The notes beneath the pieces are model-generated. The model was not told the origin of the DNA. It searched no databases and saw only the letters and a program-made list of their open reading frames with translations. Made by a program: the position numbers and the translations under genes. From Sporolituus thermophilus DSM 23256 (lineage in GTDB: Bacteria > Bacillota > Negativicutes > Sporomusales > Thermosinaceae), in contig NZ_FNBU01000001.1 of NCBI RefSeq assembly GCF_900102435.1, forward strand, positions 62,001-126,000: DNA of 64,000 nucleotides. Reading direction: 5' to 3'. Shown one piece after another: positions 8,950 through 17,080 of this stretch (the first letter of the stretch is position 1; each line of letters opens with the position of its first letter).

Positions 8950-10203
8950 TTAGTCCAAGTATTTAGCCGGATCGACGATTTTGCCCTCCAGGGCGGCGGC
9001 CGCAACGGCTGCCGGCGAGCCGATGAAGATTTCGGCCTTGGTGTGGCCCATGCGGCCGGGGAAGTTGCGGCTGGACGCGGTTATGCAGGTCTCGCCGGAG
9101 GCAAGCATCCCCTGGTGCGTGCCCAGGCAGGCGGCGCAGCCCGGCGTGACAAAGGTGGCGCCGGCTTCGACCAGCGTCTGGATGTAGCCTTTTTCCATGG
9201 CTTCCAAAAAGACGGCCTTGGAGGCAGGAACGACGATGAACCGGGTGCGGGGATGAACTTTTTTGCCTTTGAGGATTTGGGCCGCCACGGCCAGGTCTTG
9301 GACGCGCCCGCCGGTGCAGGTGCCGAGAAAAGCCTGCTGGACGGGCCGGCCGATATACTCGGTAATGTCGTGGACGTTGTCGACGCTATGCGGCGCCGCC
9401 ACTTGCGGCTTGAGGTCGGACACGTCGAAAGTATGCTCGGCGGCGTACTGGTACCCCGGGTCGGTATGGAAGATTTCGTAGTCGCCCTTAACCCTGTCTT
9501 TAAGATATGCGAGCGTGATTTCATCGGGCTGGATGTAGGACGTTTTGGCCCCCATCTCGGTGGTCATGTTGCACAGCGCCATGCGCTCCGATACACTGAG
9601 CTGCTTGAGGACGGGGCCGGTGAATTCGACGGCTTTATACACGGCGTAATCGGCGCCCAGCGTGCCAATGACCTTGAGAATAATATCCTTGGCATATACG
9701 CCTTTCGGCAGTTCGCCTTCCAGGTTGATGCGGACGATTTCCGGCACGCGGAACCAGAGGTGGCCGGTGATCATGATAGTCGCCAGGTCGGTAGCGCCCA
9801 CGCCGGTGCCGAACGCGCCGAACGCGCCGTGAGTGGTGGTGTGGGAGTCGGTTACCACCAGCACCATGCCGGGATAAACCAGGCCTTTGTCGGCCAAAAC
9901 CTGATGGCATACCCCCTGGTCGACGTCCATCAGTTTGTCGATGCCCTGCTCCCAGGCAAACTCGCGGAACTGTTTCTGGTTGTCGGCCTGCATGATGGTC
10001 GAGGCCGGCGCGTAGTGGTCAAGGAAAATGACAATTTTACCAGGGTCAAAAACCTTTTTCCCGCCCATTTCGTAGAACGAGCGGATGGTCTGGAGATAAA
10101 GATCATTGATGCCGGCCAGGTCAACTTTGCAATTGACGATTTCACCGGTAGTGACATGGTCCTTGCCGGCAGCCTTGGCCAGGATTTTCTCAATTGCGTG
10201 CAT
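8950..10203 (-). CDS. Aconitase-superfamily large subunit (LeuC-like, [4Fe-4S] hydro-lyase)
   Basis: A 417-residue catalytic subunit. The three cluster cysteines are visible: one in GTCTGGR and two in PGCAACLG (CxxC). VTDSHTTTHGAFGAFG and SRNFPGRMGH are conserved aconitase/IPMD motifs. It would interconvert a 2-hydroxy acid and its unsaturated form together with LeuD-like 8434-8937. Length fits the archaeal/clostridial LeuC2-HacA-DmdA group (~420) rather than the longer bacterial LeuC (~470), a group that includes 2,3-dimethylmalate dehydratase. ATG 10203 follows GGAGGAG. It lies downstream of larA in the sigma54 operon. Confidence 0.92.
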   Translation of the reverse strand: MHAIEKILAKAAGKDHVTTGEIVNCKVDLAGINDLYLQTIRSFYEMGGKKVFDPGKIVIFLDHYAPASTIMQADNQKQFREFAWEQGIDKLMDVDQGVCHQVLADKGLVYPGMVLVVTDSHTTTHGAFGAFGTGVGATDLATIMITGHLWFRVPEIVRINLEGELPKGVYAKDIILKVIGTLGADYAVYKAVEFTGPVLKQLSVSERMALCNMTTEMGAKTSYIQPDEITLAYLKDRVKGDYEIFHTDPGYQYAAEHTFDVSDLKPQVAAPHSVDNVHDITEYIGRPVQQAFLGTCTGGRVQDLAVAAQILKGKKVHPRTRFIVVPASKAVFLEAMEKGYIQTLVEAGATFVTPGCAACLGTHQGMLASGETCITASSRNFPGRMGHTKAEIFIGSPAAVAAAALEGKIVDPAKYLD

Positions 10204-10262
10204 GTAAATTTTCTCCTCCCGTATCAGGCATAGTTTTTACCGTTATTCAGGCGTGAAGGCAG

Positions 10263-10376
10263 TCATACCAATAAATTGGCACCACAAGCGATTAAAGAAG
10301 GTTTTTGAACCAATTCAAGCGCGACAAATGTCGCGTGCGTAGCCCTTTGCGCTCTTTGTGTTCTTTGTGGTTCCAT
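10263..10376. repeat. Palindromic intergenic repeat, copy 1
   Basis: In the larA/leuC gap. It contains module A (CCAATAAATTGG inside 10268-10280, then CACCACAA) and module B, whose hairpin core spans 10319-10335 (GCGACA...TGTCGC), followed by CTTTGCG/CTTTGTG arms. The same modules recur at ~23.5, 33.8, 42.2 and 60.6-60.9 kb. Degenerate TTCCACTTTCC units follow at 10379-10405. Confidence 0.75.
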
Positions 10377-10405
10377 TTACCACTTTCCGACTTCCACTTT
10401 CCACC

Positions 10406-11683
10406 CTATTTGCAGTGCGCGGCCGCCAGCGGAACGGTCAGGCTGCCCTGGGGCATAAGGGTAATGCTGGGCCGGGGGCCTAATTTGGCGTACGCCATCT
10501 GCAGGGCTTCATCGATGTCTTTGGCCGGAGTAAATAAGAGCGTCCGGGCCAGTTCGGGATCCAGGCCGGAAACAAGGATAAATTCGGCCTTCTTCATCAG
10601 CCTGGTGACGGCATAGGCCTTGTGGGCGCCGATTTGGAAATTGGCCCGCAGCGCTTCTTCGACCGCCTGGGGCGTACGATGCTGCTGCATGGTCTTCTCG
10701 TACAGCGCCGACCCGGACCCTTCCTCGCACTCGCCCAGGATAATGACGACCCCGCCTTCACGAACGGCGCACCAGGCGTTGTCCATCGTCTTCTGGAGCT
10801 GGTAAACGTTGATGTCCTTGGGGTAGCCGCCGCAGGAGGCAATGACCAGGTCGGCCTCCTTTTCCACCTTGACGCCGTAGACTTCGTCGACAAATTTGCA
10901 GGCTTCCAGGTGAGCCTGGATGTAGTCGCCGGCAAAGACCTTCAGGAATTCCTTCTTCTCGTTGAGCACGACGTTAAGTAAAAAGGAGGGACGGCACATC
11001 TCGACGCCTTCCACCTGGTCCTCGTAGACGGGGTTGCCATGGAGCCGGCCGATGACGGCATTGGGATCAAAAATCATGCTGTGGTTTTTGCGGATGGTTT
11101 CATACAGGGCCACGCCGGGCAGCATGGCTTTGCGGCCGCCGCCGTAACCGGCGAAGAAATGGTGGACGACGCTGCCGGTACAGACGATGTGGTCGGCCTC
11201 GGCCACCAGTTTATGGAAATAGACCGGCGTGCCGCGGGAAGTGGTCCCAAAATATTTGAACTGGCTTTCGTCACGGCAGTCGCTGTTGTACATGCGGACC
11301 CTTTTTGCCACCTCCGGCCCCACGGCCTCGACCATCTCCTCCTCGGTCATCAGCCGATGCGTGCCGAGGGAGAAAATGACGAACATATCTTGGTCGGGTA
11401 CGCCGACGGCATTGAGTTCATTGAGCAAGAGGGGCATGAAGACATGGCTGTTGGCCACCCGCGTCGGGTCGTTAACGATAAAGGCCACCGTTTCGCCTGG
11501 CTTAACGATTTCCCGTAGCGGTTTGGCGCCAATGGGGTTGCGGATGGCTTCCAGGATAGCCGCCGCGGGGTCGGCCAGTACCGGCATGTCTTTTATGGTC
11601 AGTTCACCGATGACAAGGTCGGAATCTACCGCAAAATTGACCTTGCCGCGTCCGTATTTGAAAGTATACTGTTTTAGAGCCAA
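10406..11683 (-). CDS. larA: LarA-family nickel-pincer 2-hydroxyacid racemase/epimerase
   Basis: A 425-residue LarA homologue. With the TTG start at 11683 (8 bases after AAGGAG) the key residues fall at His109, His174/His175, Lys185 and His201. This is almost the numbering of Lactiplantibacillus plantarum LarA (His108, His174, Lys184, His200), where the Lys carries the nickel-pincer nucleotide. The motif around the Lys is AGYGGGRK. Family members racemise lactate, malate, phenyllactate or 2-hydroxyglutarate. The operon (DASS, LarA, LeuC/LeuD-like) favours a dicarboxylic hydroxy acid. Cofactor genes larB, larC and larE are not in the window. A GTG at 11692 overlaps the ribosome site and was not chosen. 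Confidence 0.9.
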   Translation of the reverse strand: MALKQYTFKYGRGKVNFAVDSDLVIGELTIKDMPVLADPAAAILEAIRNPIGAKPLREIVKPGETVAFIVNDPTRVANSHVFMPLLLNELNAVGVPDQDMFVIFSLGTHRLMTEEEMVEAVGPEVAKRVRMYNSDCRDESQFKYFGTTSRGTPVYFHKLVAEADHIVCTGSVVHHFFAGYGGGRKAMLPGVALYETIRKNHSMIFDPNAVIGRLHGNPVYEDQVEGVEMCRPSFLLNVVLNEKKEFLKVFAGDYIQAHLEACKFVDEVYGVKVEKEADLVIASCGGYPKDINVYQLQKTMDNAWCAVREGGVVIILGECEEGSGSALYEKTMQQHRTPQAVEEALRANFQIGAHKAYAVTRLMKKAEFILVSGLDPELARTLLFTPAKDIDEALQMAYAKLGPRPSITLMPQGSLTVPLAAAHCK

Positions 11684-11705
11684 TTGTCTCACTCCTTACA
11701 AGATA

Positions 11706-11783
11706 ATCATGTCAATAAACTGGCGCCACAAGCATATGGAAAGTAAAAACGTTTCACCACTTTCCACTTTCCACTTTCCACTT
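11706..11783. repeat. Degenerate module A repeat plus CACTTTC heptad array
   Basis: 11706-11736 is a decayed copy of palindromic module A (TCAATAAACTGGCGCCACAAGCAT). At 11758-11783 the 7-base unit CACTTTC is repeated 3.7 times. TGGAAAGT at 11737-11744 is the inverse of ACTTTCCA within the array, so a hairpin can form across 11737-11766. Confidence 0.75.
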
Positions 11784-11794
11784 GGGCCAGATTA

Positions 11795-11885
11795 CCTCAT
11801 ACCTCACACCTCATACTTCATACTTCATACTTCATACCTCATACTTCATACTTCATACCTCATACTTCATACCTCACACCTCATA
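11795..11885. repeat. Heptanucleotide tandem repeat, CYTCAYA x13, at the 3' end of DASS copy 2
   Basis: Thirteen exact 7-base units (CTTCATA, with CCTCATA and CCTCACA variants) run without interruption and end one base from the TAG stop codon of the transporter gene (11887-11889). A related array is at 46980-47082. Confidence 0.95.
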
Positions 11886-11886
11886 C

Positions 11887-13290
11887 CTACCAAAGCCCCA
11901 GCACCTTCCACCACATTGACCCAAGGCCCACCCAGACGATCATGTTGACGACCGAGAGGATGAAGCCCAGGCGCCACCAGGTGCCTTGGGGGACGAAGCC
12001 GGCGCCGAAGTAGATGGGCGCCGGACCGGTAGCGTAGTGGGTCAGGCCGGCGAACAGGTTGGAAACGAAGGCCAGCGACAGGGCGGCCAGATACGGCGGC
12101 GCACCGGCCGCCACCGCCACCGCGGCAAAGGCGGCGTACATGGCGGTCACATGAGCCGCCAGGCTGGCAAAACCGTAGTGGGAGTACATATAGACGACCA
12201 AGAGCAGCATCAGGGCCGGCAGCCAGGCAATACCGGCAATGGCGGCGCCGACGCTCTTGGCAAACCAGCCGATCAGGCCCAGCTTGGCGAGATAGTCGGC
12301 CAGACCAATCAGGCTGCCCATCCAGATCATGGTATCCCAGGCGCCTTTTTCCTCCAGCACGTCTTTCCATTCCAGCGCCCCCGCCCACAGCATGATCGCC
12401 ACGCCGATCATGGCCACGTTGGTGGCATCAAGTTTGGTATAGGTGCCGGTAGCCCACAGAATAAGCGCCAGCACGAAGACGAAGGCAACTACTTTTTCGC
12501 CGTAACTCATGGGACCCATCTTTTCCAGTTCCCGATGGGCCAATTCTTTGGCCTCCGGCGTCTTGGTGATTTCCGGCGGGTATATTTTGTACAGAATGTA
12601 GGGGATCAATGCTAGCGAAATAACGCCGGGCACGGCCGCTGCCGCCGCCCACATGCCCCAGCTAAGCTGGATGTTGAGCGTTTTGGCGGCCAGCAGAACG
12701 ATTAACGGGTTAGGCGCACAGGCGGTCATGAACATGGCCGACGTTACGGCATTGCCCTGAAAGACGGTTTTCATCAGGTAGGCGCCAACGCGGCGGGAAG
12801 TGGCGCCAGGCTCGGAGTCGAAGGCCGACGCCAGGCTGCGCACAATCGGGAACAGGATGCCGCCGGCGCGGGCAGTGTTGGACGGCGTCGCCGGCGCGAT
12901 AATCAGGTCGCTCAGCACCAGCGCGTAGCCTAATTTAAGCGTGCTGTCGCCGATCGCCCGCATTACCATGTACGCGACCCGGCGTCCCAAGCCGGTTTTA
13001 ATAAAGCCTTTGGCAAAGAGAAAGGCCGATACAATAAGCCAAATAGTGTTATTGCCAAAGCCGGACAGAGCCTCGGCGGGTTTGAGTACTCCGGCCAGAA
13101 CGGTAAAGGCAATACTGGTAAAGGCCACTGCGCCGATGGGCAGCGGCTGCAGTATAAAGCCCAAAATGGTGGCCACAAAGATGGCCAATAAGTGCCATGC
13201 CGCCGGCTTCACGCCGCTTGGCACCGGCGCAAACCAAATCGCGGCGCCGACCGCCACAATAAGCAGAACGCGCATTAGTTTTGAATGCAT
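11887..13290 (-). CDS. DASS-family anion/sodium symporter, copy 2
   Basis: A 467-residue paralogue of the transporter at 6885, with the same motifs (WHLLAIFVATILGFILQPLPIG, APATPSNTARAGGILFP, LTHYATGPAPIYFGAGF). ATG 13290 follows GGGAGGGG. It is the first gene after the sigma54 promoter at 13398-13414 and so the entry gene of the DASS-larA-leuC-leuD-like operon. Variation between the copies lies mainly in the C-terminal half and the central loop (residues ~240-280), which could reflect different substrates. It would bring the pathway substrate through the inner membrane with sodium. Confidence 0.9.
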   Translation of the reverse strand: MHSKLMRVLLIVAVGAAIWFAPVPSGVKPAAWHLLAIFVATILGFILQPLPIGAVAFTSIAFTVLAGVLKPAEALSGFGNNTIWLIVSAFLFAKGFIKTGLGRRVAYMVMRAIGDSTLKLGYALVLSDLIIAPATPSNTARAGGILFPIVRSLASAFDSEPGATSRRVGAYLMKTVFQGNAVTSAMFMTACAPNPLIVLLAAKTLNIQLSWGMWAAAAAVPGVISLALIPYILYKIYPPEITKTPEAKELAHRELEKMGPMSYGEKVVAFVFVLALILWATGTYTKLDATNVAMIGVAIMLWAGALEWKDVLEEKGAWDTMIWMGSLIGLADYLAKLGLIGWFAKSVGAAIAGIAWLPALMLLLVVYMYSHYGFASLAAHVTAMYAAFAAVAVAAGAPPYLAALSLAFVSNLFAGLTHYATGPAPIYFGAGFVPQGTWWRLGFILSVVNMIVWVGLGSMWWKVLGLW

Positions 13291-13397
13291 ACCCTTTCCC
13301 CTCCCTGTTATTGATTTTCCTGCCGGAAGCAAACGAAGGCCTTTTTTCACCTCCTGCCACAGCACCATGTGCCACTGTTGCCTTACCCCTTTAATAA

Positions 13398-13414
13398 TGC
13401 AAAAACCGTGCCAA
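13398..13414 (-). promoter_or_regulatory. Sigma54 (-24/-12) promoter matching consensus
   Basis: Read on the minus strand the site is TTGGCACGGTTTTTGCA, matching YTGGCACGRNNNTTGCW at every defined position. The -24 GG is at 13412-13411 and the -12 GC at 13400-13399. It lies ~108 bases before the DASS copy 2 start. The adjacent divergent gene encodes a sigma54-dependent activator, which supports the assignment. Confidence 0.93.
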
Positions 13415-13464
13415 CCCTCAAGGCGCCTAATTTACTGACTTTTTCGGCAAAAAACGTTGCATTT

Positions 13465-13509
13465 TTGCGACAAGTGTTTTACACTTGCTTTATAATGTTG
13501 CATATTGTT
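13465..13509 (+). promoter_or_regulatory. Promoter and inverted-repeat operator of the PrpR-type regulator
   Basis: A perfect TATAAT at 13491-13496 has a weak -35 region (GCGACA near 13467-13472). Overlapping it is a perfect inverted repeat, CAAGTG-N5-CACTTG, at 13471-13487. TTGCAT/TTGCAA repeats occur at 13458-13463 and 13498-13509. These lie ~60-110 bases from the sigma54 promoter, a usual distance for activator binding sites, so they are candidate binding sites both for autoregulation and for activating the divergent operon. Confidence 0.55.
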
Positions 13510-13526
13510 GCAAGGCGGTGTTTAAA

Positions 13527-15392
13527 ATGGCGAATATTGTTTTTCTCGCCCCTGACGAAAATATGTATCACATGGCGCAGGAAACACTGCGCCATGCCCA
13601 CCCCGACATCCGGATCGAGCGGGGGCTGCTCAGCGCCGGGGTCCGCATCGCCCGCAAGCTGGTGGAGGGCGGCGTGGAAGTAATTATCTCCCGCGGCGGT
13701 ACTGCCAGCGCCATTAAAGACGCCGGCCTGCCGGTCACCATCGTGGAAGTGCCGATTACCGGCTTTGACGTCATCCGCACGGTGGAACAAGCCAAGCGGT
13801 ACGGGACACGCATCGGCGTTGTGGCCTTCCCGTCCATGGTCATAGGCATCGACTGCCTGGGCCCCATTCTCGGCGTCGACATCCGGCAGTATATCATCAC
13901 CGACGAGCTTGAGGCCGAAAGCCGGGTGCTTCAGGCCTTCCGGGACGGCGCCGATGTCGTCGTCGGCGGGGTGATTACCGGCAAATCGGCCCAGAAACAC
14001 CACCGTCCCTATGTCCTGATTAAAAGCGGCAGCGAAGGCATTGCCCAGGCGGCGGCCGAAGCCAAACGCATCGCGGCCGCGCGGGAGTTAGAAAAGGCCA
14101 AGGCCGGCCTCTTCCGCACCGTCCTCGATTTTGCCTATGATGGCATCATTTCGGTCGACCATGGGCAGCGCATTACCATCTTCAACCCCATCGCCGAACG
14201 GCTTACGAAAATTGACGGCGCTGCGGCCATTGGCAAAAAAGTAACCGACGTATGGCCCGAACTGGGGCTGGAAAAAGTGTTGGCCACCGGCCGGGACGAA
14301 CTGGGCCAGCTCCTCAAGGTCAACGGTACCAGGGTGCTCTGCAACAAGGTACCGATCATCGTCAACGGCAAACCGGTCGGCGCGGTGGCTACCTTTCAGG
14401 ATGCCGGCAACATCCAGCAGATGGAGGCCCGCATCCGCCGCGAAATTTACGCCCGCGGCCATGTAGCCACCTTCACGTTCGAGGATATTATCGGCGACAG
14501 TCCCCAAATCCGCCATACTGTCCATATGGCCCAGGAATTCGCCCAGACCCATTCTTCCGTCCTTATCCTTGGCGAAACCGGCACCGGCAAAGAGGTCTTC
14601 GCCCAGAGCATCCATAATGGCAGTGCCCGCGCCCACGGTCCTTTCGTCGCAATCAACTGCGCCGCCCTCCCCAGCCAAATTCTGGAGAGCGAACTGTTCG
14701 GCTATGTCGGCGGCGCCTTTACCGGCGCCAGCCAGAAAGGCAAGCCGGGACTGTTTGAGCTGGCCCACGGCGGTACTATTTTCCTTGATGAAATCGCCGA
14801 GATGGACTATGTTACCCAAGGCAAGCTGCTGCGCGTCCTTCAGGAGAAGAAAGTCATGCGCCTTGGCAGCGACCGCGTCATCCCGGTTGACGTGCGGGTC
14901 ATTGCCGCCACCAACCAGAGCCTCAGCCGCCTGGTGCGGGAAAATAAGTTCCGCGCCGACCTGTATTACCGCCTTAATGTGCTGCGCCTCAAGCTGCCGC
15001 CCCTGCGCGAACGGGGCGCCGATATTATCCGTTACGCCGAGTTTTTTTTGGAAAAACACAGCGCCGCCCAGAACCGGCGCCTTACCTTCACCCCCGCCGC
15101 CCTGGAGCGGCTTGCCCGCCATCCGTGGCCGGGCAATGTACGGGAGCTGCAAAACACGATTGAACGGATCGTAGCCGTATGTCACCAGCCGCAGGTGGAT
15201 GCCGGCCTGGTGGCGCAAATGCTGGAGGACGACGCCGACAGCGAAACGACGGTGGCGGTGGACGACGGCGAAAAGGAGCAAATCCGCCAAGCCCTGGCCA
15301 TCGCCAAAGGCAAACAGGGTGAAGCAGCCCGCCTGCTTGGCGTTAGCCGCTCCACCCTGTGGCGCAAAATGAAAAAATTAGGTCTGCGTTAA
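13527..15392 (+). CDS. PrpR-type sigma54-dependent activator of the DASS-larA-leuCD-like operon
   Basis: A complete 621-residue enhancer-binding protein: PrpR_N sensor domain (~1-190), PAS domain (~205-310), AAA+ sigma54 domain (~335-565) and a C-terminal Fis-type HTH (GEAARLLGVSRSTLWRKMKKL). Walker A is GETGTGKE, the sigma54 contact loop is GAFTGA, Walker B is GGTIFLDEIAEMD and the Arg finger region is FRADLYYRLNV. ATG 13527 follows AAGGCGG. It is divergent from the operon that carries the consensus sigma54 promoter, so it almost surely controls it. The inducer is probably an organic acid of the pathway; PrpR itself senses 2-methylcitrate. Confidence 0.93.
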   Translation: MANIVFLAPDENMYHMAQETLRHAHPDIRIERGLLSAGVRIARKLVEGGVEVIISRGGTASAIKDAGLPVTIVEVPITGFDVIRTVEQAKRYGTRIGVVAFPSMVIGIDCLGPILGVDIRQYIITDELEAESRVLQAFRDGADVVVGGVITGKSAQKHHRPYVLIKSGSEGIAQAAAEAKRIAAARELEKAKAGLFRTVLDFAYDGIISVDHGQRITIFNPIAERLTKIDGAAAIGKKVTDVWPELGLEKVLATGRDELGQLLKVNGTRVLCNKVPIIVNGKPVGAVATFQDAGNIQQMEARIRREIYARGHVATFTFEDIIGDSPQIRHTVHMAQEFAQTHSSVLILGETGTGKEVFAQSIHNGSARAHGPFVAINCAALPSQILESELFGYVGGAFTGASQKGKPGLFELAHGGTIFLDEIAEMDYVTQGKLLRVLQEKKVMRLGSDRVIPVDVRVIAATNQSLSRLVRENKFRADLYYRLNVLRLKLPPLRERGADIIRYAEFFLEKHSAAQNRRLTFTPAALERLARHPWPGNVRELQNTIERIVAVCHQPQVDAGLVAQMLEDDADSETTVAVDDGEKEQIRQALAIAKGKQGEAARLLGVSRSTLWRKMKKLGLR

Positions 15393-15407
15393 TAACCTAA
15401 TTCACTT

Positions 15408-16766
15408 TTAATTTGTCAGACTGCGAACCGGGGCCGGGATGCGCCCGCCGCGGGCGATAAAGCCGTCGGATTTAAAGGGATTGACGGCAATGATCGGACT
15501 ATGTCCGAGCAAACCGCCGAATTCCACCCGGTCGCCCACCGTTTTGCCCGGCACGGGAATGATGCGGACGGCGGTAGTTTTGTTATTAATCACGCCGATA
15601 GCCGCTTCGTCGGCAATGATGGCGGCGACGGTGGCCGCCGAAGTGTCCCCGGGTACGGCGATCATATCCAGTCCAACCGAACACACGCAGGTCATGGCCT
15701 CCAGCTTTTCCAGCGTCAGACTGCCGCGCTCCACGGCGGCAATCATGCCGGCGTCCTCGCTCACCGGAATAAAGGCGCCGCTGAGGCCGCCCACATAGGA
15801 AGACGCCATAAGCCCTCCTTTTTTTACCGCGTCGTTTAAGAGGGCCAGCGCCGCCGTCGTACCGGGCGCGCCGCAGCTTTCCAGGCCCATTTCCTCCAAA
15901 ATATGGGCCACACTGTCGCCAATAGCCGGCGTCGGCGCCAGCGACAAATCGATGATGCCGAACGGCACGCCCAGGCGGCGCGACGCTTCCTGCGCCACCA
16001 GCTGCCCTACGCGGGTAATTTTAAACGCCATCTTTTTCACCGTCTCGGAAACCGTGCCGAGGTCACGGCCGCGCACCTCCTCCAGCGCCCGTTTCACTAC
16101 CCCGGGACCGGATACGCCGACATTGATGGTGGTCTCCGGCTCACTTACGCCATGGAAGGCGCCGGCCATGAACGGGTTATCCTCGACGGCGTTGGCAAAC
16201 ACCACCAGTTTGGCGCAGCCGAGCGCATCCCGGTCACGGGTGAGCTCGGCCGTCTGTTTAATAATTTCTCCCATCTCCCGCACAGCGTCCATATTAATGC
16301 CCGCCTTGGTCGAAGCCACGCTGACCGAAGCGCAAACGCGCTCCGTCCGGGCCAGCGCTTCCGGGATGGAACGGATGAGAACCCGGTCGCCCGCGGTATA
16401 GCCCTTGTCCACCAGGGCGGAAAAACCGCCGATAAAGTTAACGCCCACCGTTTTGGCCGCCGCGTCCAGCGCCTCGGCCACCGGCACGAAGCTGTCGGTC
16501 CGGCAGCTTTCGGCGGCAATGGCAATAGGTGTTACCGAAATGCGTTTATTAATAATCGGGATGCCGTATTCGGCCTCGATGTCTTCACCGACGCGCACCA
16601 GGCGGTCGGCCAGCCGCGTTATTTTATCATAGATATTGCGGCAGAAGACGGCGATATCCGGATGAGCGCAGTCGCGCAGACTGATGCCCATGGTGATGGT
16701 GCGCACGTCAAGCTTATCTTGTTCAATCATGCGGTTGGTTTCAAGAATATCATGAAAGGTCAGCAT
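15408..16766 (-). CDS. UPF0210/DUF711 (PFL family) protein
   Basis: A 452-residue protein with conserved UPF0210 features: [15 protein letters not shown] at the start, [11 protein letters not shown], and [17 protein letters not shown] in the middle. It is distantly related to glycyl-radical/PFL-like proteins, but its function is not established. ATG 16766 follows GGAGG. It ends 16 bases from the convergent PrpR-type regulator with no obvious terminator between them. It is preceded by an ACT-domain gene (16788-17057), a pairing common in Firmicutes and archaea that suggests small-molecule (amino acid) control of this enzyme. Confidence 0.9.
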   Translation of the reverse strand: MLTFHDILETNRMIEQDKLDVRTITMGISLRDCAHPDIAVFCRNIYDKITRLADRLVRVGEDIEAEYGIPIINKRISVTPIAIAAESCRTDSFVPVAEALDAAAKTVGVNFIGGFSALVDKGYTAGDRVLIRSIPEALARTERVCASVSVASTKAGINMDAVREMGEIIKQTAELTRDRDALGCAKLVVFANAVEDNPFMAGAFHGVSEPETTINVGVSGPGVVKRALEEVRGRDLGTVSETVKKMAFKITRVGQLVAQEASRRLGVPFGIIDLSLAPTPAIGDSVAHILEEMGLESCGAPGTTAALALLNDAVKKGGLMASSYVGGLSGAFIPVSEDAGMIAAVERGSLTLEKLEAMTCVCSVGLDMIAVPGDTSAATVAAIIADEAAIGVINNKTTAVRIIPVPGKTVGDRVEFGGLLGHSPIIAVNPFKSDGFIARGGRIPAPVRSLTN

Positions 16767-16787
16767 CACAAGCCTCCGTCGCTAAAG

Positions 16788-17057
16788 TTAAATGCGGTGC
16801 ATGATGCGGAAGATATCCTCATGCTGCACCTTGATGTCCAGGCCGATTGCCTCGCCCCGGCCACCCAGAATTTGCTGCAGCTCTTTCAGGCTGACGGTAG
16901 CCGCCGCCATATCGGCGATGAGTACCATGTTAAAGAAGCCGTCCACAATATTCTGGTTGATATTCAGGATGTTAATGTTGTTGTCGGCCAAGATGCCGCT
17001 GACCATGGCGATAATGCCCACCCGGTCCTGACCCACAACCGTGATGACGATTTTCAT
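16788..17057 (-). CDS. ACT domain protein (UPF0237)
   Basis: An 89-residue single ACT domain (VVGQDRVGIIAMVSGILADNNINILNINQ). ACT domains bind amino acids or related ligands and regulate partner enzymes. It lies 21 bases upstream of the UPF0210 gene, so the two are probably one unit. Ribosome site AGGAGG precedes ATG 17057. Confidence 0.92.
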   Translation of the reverse strand: MKIVITVVGQDRVGIIAMVSGILADNNINILNINQNIVDGFFNMVLIADMAAATVSLKELQQILGGRGEAIGLDIKVQHEDIFRIMHRI

Positions 17058-17080
17058 GTCCTTTCCTCCTGTCGCGACTA

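Noticed and set aside
8950-10203. leuC/leuD of leucine biosynthesis
   Set aside because: No leuA or leuB nearby; the large subunit has the shorter HacA/DmdA-type length and lies in an acid-catabolic context with LarA and DASS transporters.
8386-10233. A 615-codon open frame on the plus strand opposite the leuCD-like genes
   Set aside because: It is the antisense of two well-conserved genes with Fe-S and substrate motifs on the minus strand. Its protein (rich in Gly, His, Arg, Asp) has no family features. Such long antisense frames are common in GC-rich genes.
11795-11885. CRISPR array
   Set aside because: The units are 7 bases with no spacers and there are no cas genes.
14088-15290. A 400-codon open frame antisense to the sigma54 activator
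   Set aside because: The plus strand has an unambiguous AAA+ activator with Walker A/B and GAFTGA; the antisense product resembles nothing.
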